A stretch of DNA of 64,000 nt from JAIBDK01 sp965261915 (GTDB lineage Bacteria; Pseudomonadota; Gammaproteobacteria; Arenicellales; Poriferihabitantaceae), in assembly GCA_965261915.1 (NCBI GenBank), contig CBDHDW010000013.1, positions 682,001 through 746,000 of the forward strand, written 5' to 3'. The notes beneath the pieces were generated by a model. That model searched no databases and had not been told where the DNA came from. It saw only the letters and a list, made by a program, of their open reading frames with translations. The position numbers and the translations under genes were made by a program. Each line of letters begins with the position of its first letter. Position 1 is the first letter of the stretch. Shown here in pieces: positions 35,438 to 44,464 of this stretch.

Positions 35438-35722
35438 ATGAAAAATCAGTATCCAACGTCTGACTCGAGCTTTGAACTAGAAGAAATTGACGGCGAGTTA
35501 CTATTGTATTCTCCTCAATCGACGCGGTCGATCTATATGAAGTCAAGCGCGTCAATTATATGGCGATTATGTGACGGAAAACGCACAACGGACGAAATTG
35601 TCGCCCTTTTAAAAGAAGCGTTTCCGGAAGCTGAAGCCTCTATGGAACAGGATGTCACTGACTCAATCAATGTGTTCGTAGAAAACAAAGCAATCGAATT
35701 ATCCGACACCGAATCAAAGTAG
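35438..35722 (+). CDS. PqqD-family small protein (peptide-binding/RRE-like fold)
   Basis: 94 residues of the PqqD fold. The segment SIYMKSSASIIWRLCDGKRT followed by TDEIVALLKEAFPE is characteristic of the family. PqqD-like domains bind a precursor peptide for a modifying enzyme. A subgroup occurs with HprK-related kinases without any obvious precursor. The stop is immediately followed by the ATG of the kinase-like gene. A candidate precursor peptide was not identified in the 93-base upstream gap. Confidence 0.8.
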   Translation: MKNQYPTSDSSFELEEIDGELLLYSPQSTRSIYMKSSASIIWRLCDGKRTTDEIVALLKEAFPEAEASMEQDVTDSINVFVENKAIELSDTESK

Positions 35723-36565
35723 ATGCAAACCATAACAAGGGAGGTTACATTTGACGGATGCAAGGTTGAAATTGTTCACCCAAAATACCCAGAACTCCAG
35801 CATATTCTTGATTTCCTGTTTACCGACATTGCGGGTCAAAATGACGCAGATGTCGTTGAATCGCTGGTAATTAAACGTAATACTGAGAAAAACGTCTGGG
35901 CGCTCCATAAAAACAATCAGTCTCTCTTTCGAGGCGATTCGCTCCCGGGTTTGGGCGTTATTCTAATGGGTGAAGTTTTGTTCCATCTGATCAGAGAAAA
36001 CAAAACTGGTTTAGCAATACATGCGGGGATGGTTTCTGATGATAAGTCAACCACGCTAATTCCAGGAACCAGCGGAAGCGGAAAAAGCTCTGTAACCACA
36101 TGGCTGCTTAAAAATGGTATGCGGTATCATACAGATGAACTCGTTACAATCGATTTCCAAACCGAGGAAGTCTCGCCATTTGCCCGACCGTTAAATATTA
36201 AAACGAGAGGTGTAAAAGCGGTAAGCGAAATTGTCGATCTCGACGAAATTGCCGACAGAACAGAAGTATCTGCAGGTGTAACGATGATTCCTCACCGTTT
36301 GGTTAACCCGGATTTCAGGGTAGAAAAACCTAAGATTACACACATTACATTTCCTCAATATATCGCAGAGTCTGAGCCTGAGGTGATCAAGCTTAGCGGT
36401 GCGGAAGCAGGCCTCGAACTGATGCGCAGCAATGTAATTGCTCGGAATATTCCGAACCACGGCTTTAAAGAAGTTATAAAGTTGGTTAAAAACATCCCAG
36501 CGTTCAAAATTCACTATCAGCATTTTGACGATCTGCCGGGGTTAATTGAAGCCGTTTATAGATGA
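35723..36565 (+). CDS. HPr-kinase-like P-loop protein
   Basis: 280 residues related to the C-terminal domain of HPr kinase/phosphorylase. Walker A GTSGSGKS is at residues 115-122, followed by RYHTDELVTID, which aligns with the catalytic Asp pair region of HprK. The N-terminal about 100 residues are not the HprK phosphotransferase-type N domain. No HPr or other PTS gene is present. Family precedents are the kinase of lasso-peptide clusters such as paeninodin and the HprK-related kinase of PqqD-linked systems. Coupled at both ends (adjacent to the PqqD-like gene, four-base overlap with the next). Confidence 0.78.
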   Translation: MQTITREVTFDGCKVEIVHPKYPELQHILDFLFTDIAGQNDADVVESLVIKRNTEKNVWALHKNNQSLFRGDSLPGLGVILMGEVLFHLIRENKTGLAIHAGMVSDDKSTTLIPGTSGSGKSSVTTWLLKNGMRYHTDELVTIDFQTEEVSPFARPLNIKTRGVKAVSEIVDLDEIADRTEVSAGVTMIPHRLVNPDFRVEKPKITHITFPQYIAESEPEVIKLSGAEAGLELMRSNVIARNIPNHGFKEVIKLVKNIPAFKIHYQHFDDLPGLIEAVYR

Positions 36566-37683
36566 CCGAGAGCATCAATACTCGGATTCTCAGATTATGT
36601 GTCTATCTTCAACAAGACAAAGAAATACAGGAGAAATTTATAACCCTTGTAGAGGAAGTTTCTGATTGGACAACCCTGATTTCCAAAGCAGAATCCAATG
36701 CACTGAGCAACTTGCTGTTTCACCATCTCAAGCAAACCGATATCGTCGTTCCTCAAGAAAGCCTCAGTACACTTAAAGCACTGACTGCGAGGCACACGCG
36801 GAACAACCGCGAACGCGTAAACGCGCTTGAAGAAATACTGGAGAAGTTTGAGTCGGAAGGAATTCAGTCAATTTTGCTTAAGGGGATGTCCCTGATCCAC
36901 ACGCTTTATACCGATAACTCTCAACGCCCCATGGGAGATATTGATATTTTGGTAAAGAAGTCCGTGGCCAATCGCGCGCAATCGGCACTTCGGGAAATTG
37001 GATATAACGCAGCTGACCGTAAATCCGGTTTTGAGTATGACCACCATCATTTACCGATGGCAACAAAAAAGCGCAATGGTATGTCTATTCAGGTAGAGGT
37101 TCATCACGATGCTCTGTCTGGCGACGTCCAGGGCAGCCTAACGTTTGAAGAAGCCCAGCCTCGAATTATTCCTTTAGACCTGGATGGATATCACACCCAT
37201 GCCCTGGGGCATCAGGATCAGTTGAAACATTTGTGCCACCATACGTTTGAACCCTGTGACAAGATAAAACTTGGAGCAGTAGCGGATATCTTCGGTTATG
37301 CGACTAAATATTCCAATGAAACAGACTGGTCAGAGCAATCTAATGCACAGTGTATGATTAACAATACTTTACGATGTTTACATTTTTTGAGCCCACTGCC
37401 GAGTAAACTGGATGCCGTTTTGACTGCACCAATAGGTGATCCACCAACAGGGCTGGGCCGGGGATTTCCTACTCTATCGTCCACATTCGTCAAATCCCGA
37501 TCAACAAAAGAGAAATTCAAACGAGTGTTTGCTTGTTCTGAATGGTGGCTCCATATATTTTATCGAGTGAAACCTGAAGATTCGCTATTTCGAGTACGCT
37601 GGCTTTATCATCCGTTGATTATTGTTAAATGGTTCTCAAGACGAGCTTTGGCGAAATTGAAAAGCAGAATTCACAAACGTTAA
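36562..37683 (+). CDS. NTP_transf_5-type nucleotidyltransferase
   Basis: 373 residues resembling the uncharacterised nucleotidyltransferase family PF14907. Motifs include SILLKGMSLIHTLYTDNSQR, the metal-binding GDIDIL near residue 132, and IQVEVHHDALSG, where an acidic third residue would lie. His-rich LKHLCHHTFEP follows. The family accompanies PqqD-like and HprK-like proteins in lasso-peptide and polysaccharide loci; its substrate is unproven. The start overlaps the kinase-like gene by four bases. The 3' end overlaps the convergent glycosyltransferase by four bases. Confidence 0.78.
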   Translation: MTESINTRILRLCVYLQQDKEIQEKFITLVEEVSDWTTLISKAESNALSNLLFHHLKQTDIVVPQESLSTLKALTARHTRNNRERVNALEEILEKFESEGIQSILLKGMSLIHTLYTDNSQRPMGDIDILVKKSVANRAQSALREIGYNAADRKSGFEYDHHHLPMATKKRNGMSIQVEVHHDALSGDVQGSLTFEEAQPRIIPLDLDGYHTHALGHQDQLKHLCHHTFEPCDKIKLGAVADIFGYATKYSNETDWSEQSNAQCMINNTLRCLHFLSPLPSKLDAVLTAPIGDPPTGLGRGFPTLSSTFVKSRSTKEKFKRVFACSEWWLHIFYRVKPEDSLFRVRWLYHPLIIVKWFSRRALAKLKSRIHKR

Positions 37684-38801
37684 TATCGTTGCTTCTGCAA
37701 ATTTGCCTGATACACTGAATATGTCGACTCACACATTTTCGACGCGGTAAAACCAGCCAAATAAGCATTGTAACTCTGTTCACCAAAGGCAGTTCTGATT
37801 TTTGGGTTTTGAATCAGGTGATCCAAACGATTGGCCAGAGACTTAACATCACCCTTAGCAACCAAATACCCGTTACTTTCCTGTATGACTAACTCACCGA
37901 TACCCCCTACATCCGTTGCTACAACTGGCAGTCTACAACTCATAGCCTCAATAACAGTAAGCGGCAACCCTTCGTATGAAGAACTGAGTGCAAAAATATC
38001 TGCCTGGGAAAACCACTCTGACATCTCAGTAGATTGCGTGACAAATTGTATTTTCCCCTCAACCCCTAAATTTTCAGCCAGTATTTTGAGTTCAGCCAGC
38101 TTGTGACCATCCCCGACGATTATCAACTTACAAGCAGATTCGATTTCGGCTAGAGCGCGTATCAACAGTTCCTGATTTTTTGCTCTTACCAGCCTGCCAA
38201 CGTTAAGAATAACAGGCACATCGTTAGCAGGCTCATCTTTTGATATCTGCACGCTATCCACACCATTTTTTACTAACCAACTATTGTTTTCTTTGACAAC
38301 ACCGTATCGGCGAGCGAGGTTAAGGTCATATTCAGAAACAGCGATCACATCAAACCGTAATCTACCCACAAGCCATTCAACAATTAATCCGTAGCTACGC
38401 TGTAAAAATCCGGCACCCTCAGTAAATGCCCAACCGTGTGCAGTAAATATAGCGTTACTGCCGCTTTTTCTTGCTGCAATTCTTCCCAATACGCCTGCTT
38501 TAGACGAGTGCGTATGGACAATATCTGGTTTTCTTTTCTCAAACAGTTCGCGAAGCTCAGACAAAGCCGCGTAGTCGAATTTCAGATTAATTTTTCGTTG
38601 TAATGCGGCAACAATAATAATTTCGACGGAAAGTTTTGCGACTTCATTTGTTAGAAACCCCTCCTCGCCACAAACGAGAACAAATTGAAACCGGTCTTTC
38701 AGATGCCGAATCAATGTCAGAACGTGAATTTGTGCGCCACCTGTATCTGCTTTGGTTATAAGCATCATGATTGTGGGTCTATTGTTGGTAATCAAATTCA
38801 T
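37680..38801 (-). CDS. Glycosyltransferase family 4 protein
   Basis: About 373 residues of the GT-B fold. The N-terminal MLITKADTGGAQIHVLTLIR, the central PVILNVGRLVRAKNQELLI, and the C-terminal EGLPLTVIEAMSCRLPVVAT with the EX7E-type motif are typical of retaining GT4 enzymes that build surface polysaccharides. The ATG at 38801 (MNLITNNRPTI) is preferred. The frame stays open upstream to 38927 but would then run through the yjbQ remnant. The sugar donor and acceptor are unknown. It could act with the neighbouring three-gene set, although it is on the opposite strand. Confidence 0.85.
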   Translation of the reverse strand: MNLITNNRPTIMMLITKADTGGAQIHVLTLIRHLKDRFQFVLVCGEEGFLTNEVAKLSVEIIIVAALQRKINLKFDYAALSELRELFEKRKPDIVHTHSSKAGVLGRIAARKSGSNAIFTAHGWAFTEGAGFLQRSYGLIVEWLVGRLRFDVIAVSEYDLNLARRYGVVKENNSWLVKNGVDSVQISKDEPANDVPVILNVGRLVRAKNQELLIRALAEIESACKLIIVGDGHKLAELKILAENLGVEGKIQFVTQSTEMSEWFSQADIFALSSSYEGLPLTVIEAMSCRLPVVATDVGGIGELVIQESNGYLVAKGDVKSLANRLDHLIQNPKIRTAFGEQSYNAYLAGFTASKMCESTYSVYQANLQKQRY

Positions 38802-38817
38802 ATGAACAGCTGGATGT

Positions 38818-39030
38818 TTAACTATCAAATGCGCAATATACCACAACATTGCGAACATGCCGTCCCTTACGATGCTCAAACAAAAATATACCTTGCCATG
38901 TACCCAGCACAAGGCGACCGTTAACAATTGGGATGGACAAGTGAGTTTGAGTCAGCATGGACTTTATGTGCAGGCATATCATCAGATCCTTCAGTGGTAT
39001 GAGTATAAAGATCGAACTAACCGCGTGGGT
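38818..39030 (-). pseudogene. yjbQ (UPF0047) C-terminal remnant with frameshift
   Basis: Directly after the xerD stop, one frame reads LYTHTTEGSDDMPAH. The other frame continues as IKSMLTQTHLSIPIVNGRLV and GTWQGIFLFEHRKGRHVRNV, the conserved end of YjbQ/UPF0047 proteins, to a TAA at 38818. The break at about 38970 looks like a two-base loss. The N-terminal half of the gene is missing, so this is a pseudogene. Confidence 0.8.
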
Positions 39031-39913
39031 GATGTCTGGCATGAAGTTCTTTAAGGCGCGTACTGGCGATATAGGTATAGATTTGTGTCGTTGATAAACT
39101 GGCATGTCCTAGCAACATCTGCACACTCCTCAAATCCGCACCATTGTTCAATAAATGGGTCGCGAAGGCGTGACGTAGCGTATGTGGTGAGGTGCTGGAC
39201 TCTATACCCGCTATCAACGCATATTTTTTAAGGTTCTGCCAAAACCCCTGCCGGCTCATTCGCCTTCCTCTGCTGCTTATGAATAGCGCAGTGGACTGTT
39301 TTCCTGACAGTAAATCCAAACGGTAATTTTGCATATAACTCTTGATCCAATCGGTTGCTGTACTCCCCAGAGGGACAAGGCGTTCTTTATTCCCTTTACC
39401 AATAACACGACAGCCCTCCAGGTTAAGATCGATTTGGCTAATTTGCAGCCCAACGAGTTCCGAAACCCGCATACCGGTTGAATAGATAACCTCAATCATT
39501 GTTCTATCCCGGAATCCAAAGGATGTTCCGATATCTGGCGCCTCAATAAGCTTCTCTACATCCCTTTCTGTAATAACCTTAGGCAAGCTTTTTGTAACCG
39601 CTGGTGCGACAGCATTTTTGCACGGATCAAAATCGATCAATCCCTCCTGGATAAGGAAACTGTAAAATCGCTTAATTGAAGATAGCGCACGTGCAGCACT
39701 CTTTTTCGACGCTGTTTCTGCCCGATAGAAAATATAGTCCTGCACAAGCTCCAAAGAAGGTTTTGACGGATCTAAACCTTGACCATGAGCCCAATTATAA
39801 TATCCAAGCAGATCATTTCTATAAGCATCAAGCGTATTATTGCTCAGCCCGGATTCCATCCAGATGGTATCGATAAATTGTGCCAGCAGAGGTTCGGGGC
39901 TATCTTTAACCAA
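39017..39913 (-). CDS. xerD: Site-specific tyrosine recombinase XerD
   Basis: 298 residues. The N-terminal SAM-like DNA-binding domain (FIDTIWMESGLSNNTLDAYR) is followed by the catalytic domain with Arg in STGMRVSELVGL, His-Xaa-Xaa-Arg in SPHTLRHAFATHLLNNGADL, His in LLGHASLSTTQIYTY and the nucleophile Tyr. Length and wording fit XerD rather than XerC. With XerC it resolves chromosome dimers at dif. The 3' end slightly overlaps the yjbQ remnant. Confidence 0.93.
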   Translation of the reverse strand: MVKDSPEPLLAQFIDTIWMESGLSNNTLDAYRNDLLGYYNWAHGQGLDPSKPSLELVQDYIFYRAETASKKSAARALSSIKRFYSFLIQEGLIDFDPCKNAVAPAVTKSLPKVITERDVEKLIEAPDIGTSFGFRDRTMIEVIYSTGMRVSELVGLQISQIDLNLEGCRVIGKGNKERLVPLGSTATDWIKSYMQNYRLDLLSGKQSTALFISSRGRRMSRQGFWQNLKKYALIAGIESSTSPHTLRHAFATHLLNNGADLRSVQMLLGHASLSTTQIYTYIASTRLKELHARHHPRG

Positions 39914-39940
39914 ATTACTGTTGATGAATATAAATGTTGG

Positions 39941-41767
39941 TTAACTGTCTGAATCCTTTAAACTGGATTCCAGTAAGCGAAGTTCCTGAATACGCTGTTG
40001 GAACTGACTGCGCCTGCCTTCATCCTGAGAACGATCATAAAGTCCTTTGAATATACTGCTGGCATCACTATAAAGGTTCGCTGACTGCAAACATTCAGCC
40101 GCATGAAATCGGGCTGATTCGCCCCACTGATCAAGGCCGTTGTCCTTTAGTAGTGCTGAGTGTAAATAATAGTCTGCGGCACGTATGAACTGCCTATTCG
40201 CCTGATATGACTCTGCAATCCAGTAAGATATTTCTCGTTCGTGTTTGGCCGTTGTTATTGCGGGCTCCAGCTTTAATAATAGTGCCAGAGCATATTGATG
40301 CTGGTTTACAGTCTGTAAATCGAAGATCGGCTGCAGCACCTGATCTATTTTCTCCGGAGTCATTTCAGGGTAAATACCAAGCAGTTGATTCAAACTCGTA
40401 TTGCCAGTTTCGTAGTCGCCTGCAATAATGGAAATTCTGGATACATGCAACAACCAGTCGAATGGACCCATGCCTTGCGGGGACTCTGTAAGGCTGTTAT
40501 TGATAAAAGCCGCAAGTTCGATATCACCTGTTTCAATCGCCCTGTTAGATAACGCCAAACCAACGTCTCCTCCAATCCGAAGCCTGGAGAATGATTTTTC
40601 TTCCCCGTAAAGAACTGGGATTACCGCAGTGCTGTCCGTTTGAATAAGCGTGCTTACATAGAAGGTATTTAGCTGAAGGTTAAAATTTAAATTCGTCGTA
40701 TTTTTTAAAAGATACCCATAAATGGACTTTTTGGTAATAAGTTTGTCAGGAGATAACTGCACCGCAAAATCAAACAATCGATCTGTGTCACCTATCAGTA
40801 ACCCGGCAAGATTAGCCGCTGTAAGTGTGTTTTTTTGATACTCTTCGTGTAATGTCTCCACGCTATAGCTCGGAATCGATCGGTCGTGAAGCTTTCTGCC
40901 CGAATGTATTTCCGATAGATAAATTTCGATATCATTGACCACGGAAAGATCACTAATTAGCTGTTTTGCATAGATTTTCACCGACAGTATTTCGTATTTC
41001 TCGACAGATCCATCGCTATCCCCTGACTCGAGATCAAGCATAAGCGCATCAAGTTTTGCAAAAGCCTGTTCGGAAGTGATTGATCCGTTTCGAAGACGAG
41101 CGTAGCTGCGTAACAGTCTGGCTTTCATTGAATTTAACGGTGCCAGCAAATTGATCGCATCATCATACAACTCGAGTCTCATATAAACCTGAGCGCTAAC
41201 CAAAAGCCAGCTTTCATCTTTGGAACGGTAATCATTTTGAAACTTTTCCATTGCAATGATGGCCTCATTTAACATCCCATCCGCAAGATAGGATTCGATT
41301 AAATCCTGCCTAAGCTTTCGTTTTTCAGTTTCGGCAAGTTCATTCGACAATAAATGCTGCCGTAGCAGTTGTCTTGCCAGCACCCCCTGTTGCAGTGAAA
41401 TATAGGCTCTAACTGCCTGCAGTTGAGCTTCTCGTTTGACTGAAGCTGGGAACGCAGGTGGAATCTGCGAAACTCGAGTCAGCAATCTGCTCCACTCTTG
41501 TCTGGTGCGGTAAAGCGCCCATAATTGCCGTTCCCACTGTAACCACTGTTCCGTGGGCAGAACTGCTGGGGCCGTCGTTTCGAGGATGGATTGGGCGAGG
41601 TCGAGGACATTTCCGCGAATTAACGTACGAACCCGTTTAAGCTCGGGGCTTAATTGCTGAGATTGAGAAAACAGTAAAGTTTCTTGTTCGGTGGTTTGCG
41701 CATGTATATTGGAGATTCCCAAACAAACAATCAGACCAATGACAACATGTAAAATTGACCGTTTCAT
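39941..41767 (-). CDS. Exported helical-repeat (TPR-like) protein of unknown function
   Basis: About 608 residues with a Sec signal peptide (KRSILHVVIGLIVCLGISNI, cleavage near HAQ). It is then almost entirely alpha-helical with degenerate TPR-like units, for example ESYLADGMLNEAIIAMEKFQ, AQVYMRLELYDDAINLLAPL and the C-terminal YYLHSALLKDNGLDQWGESA. The start at 41767 is chosen because an earlier in-frame ATG at 41800 falls inside the rplS terminator. Probably a periplasmic scaffold. No specific family was recognised. Confidence 0.7.
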   Translation of the reverse strand: MKRSILHVVIGLIVCLGISNIHAQTTEQETLLFSQSQQLSPELKRVRTLIRGNVLDLAQSILETTAPAVLPTEQWLQWERQLWALYRTRQEWSRLLTRVSQIPPAFPASVKREAQLQAVRAYISLQQGVLARQLLRQHLLSNELAETEKRKLRQDLIESYLADGMLNEAIIAMEKFQNDYRSKDESWLLVSAQVYMRLELYDDAINLLAPLNSMKARLLRSYARLRNGSITSEQAFAKLDALMLDLESGDSDGSVEKYEILSVKIYAKQLISDLSVVNDIEIYLSEIHSGRKLHDRSIPSYSVETLHEEYQKNTLTAANLAGLLIGDTDRLFDFAVQLSPDKLITKKSIYGYLLKNTTNLNFNLQLNTFYVSTLIQTDSTAVIPVLYGEEKSFSRLRIGGDVGLALSNRAIETGDIELAAFINNSLTESPQGMGPFDWLLHVSRISIIAGDYETGNTSLNQLLGIYPEMTPEKIDQVLQPIFDLQTVNQHQYALALLLKLEPAITTAKHEREISYWIAESYQANRQFIRAADYYLHSALLKDNGLDQWGESARFHAAECLQSANLYSDASSIFKGLYDRSQDEGRRSQFQQRIQELRLLESSLKDSDS

Positions 41768-41786
41768 CGAGCCTGCTTGCCTCCAC

Positions 41787-41813
41787 AAAAAACGGGCCAA
41801 AGATTGGCCCGTT
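41787..41813 (-). terminator. Intrinsic terminator of the rpsP-rimM-trmD-rplS operon
   Basis: A 10-bp perfect stem AACGGGCCAA / TTGGCCCGTT with a 3-base loop, followed on the minus strand by a run of T residues, lies 40 bases beyond rplS. Confidence 0.88.
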
Positions 41814-41853
41814 CTTGATGCTCGAATTTGTCCTGCATAAGGATAAGAATGAA

Positions 41854-42204
41854 TTAGCGCTTCACCTTCTCCTTGATTCTTGCAGCCTTTCCTGAACGGT
41901 CACGCAGGTAATACAATTTTGCTCTCCTGACATGCCCTCTTCTAATGACCTCAATTTCTGAAATTAGCGGACTGTGTGACTGGAACACACGTTCCACGCC
42001 TTCTCCGTTTGCTACTTTTCTAACGGTAAAAGAAGAGTTTAAACCTCTGTTCTTTTTCGCGATTACAACGCCTTCGTAAGCCTGTAGTCGTTCTCGATTA
42101 CCTTCTTTAACTCTAACCTGAACACGCACCTGGTCTCCTGGTCCAAATTCAGGAATGTCCTCTTTTAATTGTTCGGATTCAATCTGGTTAATAATATTAC
42201 TCAT
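41854..42204 (-). CDS. rplS: 50S ribosomal protein L19
   Basis: 116 residues. PGDQVRVQVRVKEGNRERLQ, YEGVVIAKKNRGLNSSFTVR and the basic end RRGHVRRAKLYYLRDRSGKA are diagnostic of bL19, which sits at the subunit interface of the ribosome. Last gene of the conserved rpsP operon. Confidence 0.97.
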   Translation of the reverse strand: MSNIINQIESEQLKEDIPEFGPGDQVRVQVRVKEGNRERLQAYEGVVIAKKNRGLNSSFTVRKVANGEGVERVFQSHSPLISEIEVIRRGHVRRAKLYYLRDRSGKAARIKEKVKR

Positions 42205-42241
42205 TGCAATTCTCCAGTAAATAACTCGTATTCTGTAAATG

Positions 42242-42931
42242 TTAATTCAGATTAGACAGGGCTTTTAACAAATCCGGTCTTCGTTGCTTGGTTCTTTCTT
42301 TAGCTGCTTCGTTTCTCCAATCCTCGATTTCTCGATGATTGCCGCTTAGTAAAACATCCGGCACCTTCATGTTCTCGAATACTTCCGGCCGAGTGTAATG
42401 CGGCCAATCAAGTAATCCGTTACTAAACGAATCCTGATCAGCTGATTGAGCATTACCCAAAACACCCGACATCATTCTTGATACCGAATCAATCACAATC
42501 ATTGCCGGCAATTCACCGCCGGACAAAACATAGTCACCGATGGAAATTTCTTCATCTACCCGTGACGCTACTATTCTTTCGTCAATACCTTCATAACGAC
42601 CGGAAACCAGCAGCATATTTTCAAGCTCCGACAACTGCTTGACTTTGCACTGATCCAGCTTAACTCCCTGAGGGGTTAAGTATATCACCGGGCCATTCGC
42701 AGTACCCTTAGCATCATCAATACATCTCGCTAATGGCTCAGGTTTCATCACCATGCCAGGTCCTCCACCGTAAGGCCTGTCATCAACTGAGCGGTACACA
42801 TCGTCGGTATAGTCACGGGGGTTATACAAACCCAGTTTCAATACTTCTAATTCAAGCGCTCGCCGAGTCATGCCAAAGTCAGACACAGCCCTGAATATTT
42901 CCGGAAATATCGTTACAACGTTTATTTCCAT
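42242..42931 (-). CDS. trmD: tRNA (guanine-N1-)-methyltransferase
   Basis: A 229-residue SPOUT-fold enzyme that methylates G37 of tRNAs to prevent frameshifting. Visible motifs are VVTIFPEIFRAVSDFGMTRR, DDRPYGGGPGMVMKPEPL, LVSGRYEGIDERI and the knot segment EISIGDYVLSGGELPAMIVI. The C-terminal LLSGNHREIEDWR is intact. It lies 37 bases upstream of rplS in the usual operon. Confidence 0.97.
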   Translation of the reverse strand: MEINVVTIFPEIFRAVSDFGMTRRALELEVLKLGLYNPRDYTDDVYRSVDDRPYGGGPGMVMKPEPLARCIDDAKGTANGPVIYLTPQGVKLDQCKVKQLSELENMLLVSGRYEGIDERIVASRVDEEISIGDYVLSGGELPAMIVIDSVSRMMSGVLGNAQSADQDSFSNGLLDWPHYTRPEVFENMKVPDVLLSGNHREIEDWRNEAAKERTKQRRPDLLKALSNLN

Positions 42932-42987
42932 CCTATAGCCGTCTACTCTAATTGATCTTCAATCGCCTCGGGGCGATATCCTATCTG

Positions 42988-43524
42988 CTAGTAATCTTCT
43001 TTCCAGTCAACACCGATAACCTTACCAACGGTATCAAACTGTCTTACAACTTCATCAATCCAGGGAATTAAACGTTCCGCAGATTTCCCATCATCTGATC
43101 TAACAACCATCACATCATTGGCACCCGTTTCCAGCATTTCAACAACCGTACCAAAATTCACAGCTTCAGCATTGATAACCTGACTGCCGATAATATCGAA
43201 CCAGTAATACTCGCCGTCGCTTAGCTCACTAAGCTGCTCTTTAAAAATCGAGATCGAACACCCCAGATACGGTTCTGCATCTTCTCGATTCCTGACGTTC
43301 TCAATTTCGGCAACTAGCGACTTTGCAGATTGATGAAATCCGGCAAAGCTGGTTTTTCTCAAGGAAAAATAACTTGCCTTACTTAAAAATACCGTAGCGT
43401 AATCTGTAATTTGCTCAGCAGGTCGAGTATAGGAATGAATCCTGACCCAGCCCTTTATACCGTGATGTGCTGTTATTTTACCGATTACCAGATGTTCACC
43501 ATCTGTCTCGCAACTTTCACCCAC
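42988..43524 (-). CDS. rimM: Ribosome maturation factor RimM
   Basis: 178 residues. The N-terminal RimM domain (IGKITAHHGIKGWVRIHSYT) and the C-terminal PRC-barrel (SDGEYYWFDIIGSQVINAEA, GANDVMVVRSDDGKSAERLI, PWIDEVV) are both present. It helps assemble the 30S head around S19. GTG start. Standard place between rpsP and trmD. Confidence 0.95.
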   Translation of the reverse strand: MGESCETDGEHLVIGKITAHHGIKGWVRIHSYTRPAEQITDYATVFLSKASYFSLRKTSFAGFHQSAKSLVAEIENVRNREDAEPYLGCSISIFKEQLSELSDGEYYWFDIIGSQVINAEAVNFGTVVEMLETGANDVMVVRSDDGKSAERLIPWIDEVVRQFDTVGKVIGVDWKEDY

Positions 43525-43588
43525 AATCCGGATTAAACATTAACGGGTAACCAAGTTGCTTTGTATAATCACAGAAAGCAATACGCTT

Positions 43589-43843
43589 TTAAGCTGCTGG
43601 CGCGGTTTTCGCCTGTTTATAAAGTTGCTGAACACGGTCACTCATCTGTGCACCCTGATCTACCCAGTGTTCCAGTCGATCGGTATCCAGCCGAAGTTTT
43701 TCTTCCTGGCCGCAGGCCACGGGATTAAAAAATCCAACCCGCTCAATGAATCGTCCTCGCGTAGATCTTCGTTGATCTGCAACCAAAATCGAGTAAAAAG
43801 GCCTCTTTTTAGAGCCTCCGCGTGATAGTCGAATTGTAACCAT
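43589..43843 (-). CDS. rpsP: 30S ribosomal protein S16
   Basis: 84 residues, beginning VTIRLSRGGSKKRPFYSILV and containing RRSTRGRFIERVGFFNPVA, typical of bS16. First gene of the operon, preceded by a good sigma-70 promoter. Confidence 0.97.
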   Translation of the reverse strand: MVTIRLSRGGSKKRPFYSILVADQRRSTRGRFIERVGFFNPVACGQEEKLRLDTDRLEHWVDQGAQMSDRVQQLYKQAKTAPAA

Positions 43844-43890
43844 ATAAGCTTATTCCCCTACGGAATTCATGCTGTTATTTAAGGCGCGCA

Positions 43891-43918
43891 ATTCTATCAC
43901 ACATAATATCGATGACAA
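43891..43918 (-). promoter_or_regulatory. Sigma-70 promoter of the rpsP operon
   Basis: On the minus strand TTGTCA (43918-43913) and TAGAAT (43896-43891) are 16 bases apart, close to consensus. Transcription would start near 43884, giving a leader of about 40 bases. A GC-rich discriminator (GCGCGCC) follows the -10 box, as in stringently controlled ribosomal promoters. Confidence 0.65.
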
Positions 43919-44063
43919 CAGCAAAATTTGACGCAATAAATGTTGCTAATTATTTGAGCTAAAAGGGGTTTTTCTAAATCGCGGCCTGCAATTCCTGACA
44001 GATTCCGCCATTCAAACAGACAAACATCTGTTTAATAAAAGTTGAAAGCGCTAAAATCAGGCG

Positions 44064-44408
44064 ATGATACGGCTGATCATTATTTTTTGCTTATTTTTGA
44101 CTGGATGTCAGTCTGTTTCAATCAATGACGATGATTTAACTCCATCATTGAGTGCTTCACAAATCAGTTTAAATCAGGCCGCCCTTGAGCTGTCTATTAT
44201 TCAGGAATATACCGCAGAATGGCTTGTACAAGACCCCAATTCGGGATTTGAGTATATTTCACTGCAGGAATTGCTCACAATGGCCAACCATTTTCAAATA
44301 TCCGGGAATGAAGCGGAAGCACGCCGATTGGCAGAACAGGTATCTGGTTTTGTGAAATTAGCACTACAACAATTAGAGCGTAATAAATTGGTTGAGCCAG
44401 AATATTGA
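44064..44408 (+). CDS. Small predicted lipoprotein
   Basis: 114 residues. A short signal peptide with lipobox LTGC (IRLIIIFCLFLTGC) precedes a helical domain of about 95 residues, with LNQAALELSIIQEYTAEWLV and ANHFQISGNEAEARRLAEQV. Probably an outer-membrane or inner-membrane lipoprotein. No family was recognised. It is 56 bases upstream of xseA on the same strand. Confidence 0.65.
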   Translation: MIRLIIIFCLFLTGCQSVSINDDDLTPSLSASQISLNQAALELSIIQEYTAEWLVQDPNSGFEYISLQELLTMANHFQISGNEAEARRLAEQVSGFVKLALQQLERNKLVEPEY

Positions 44409-44464
44409 ATTCACTGCAAATCAGTTCCCGATCTACTAACGAGCACCCCGAGTAGTCCACGTTT

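Noticed and set aside
38802..38927. Longer start for the glycosyltransferase
   Set aside because: It would translate the yjbQ remnant in another frame. Homology to GT4 begins after the ATG at 38801.
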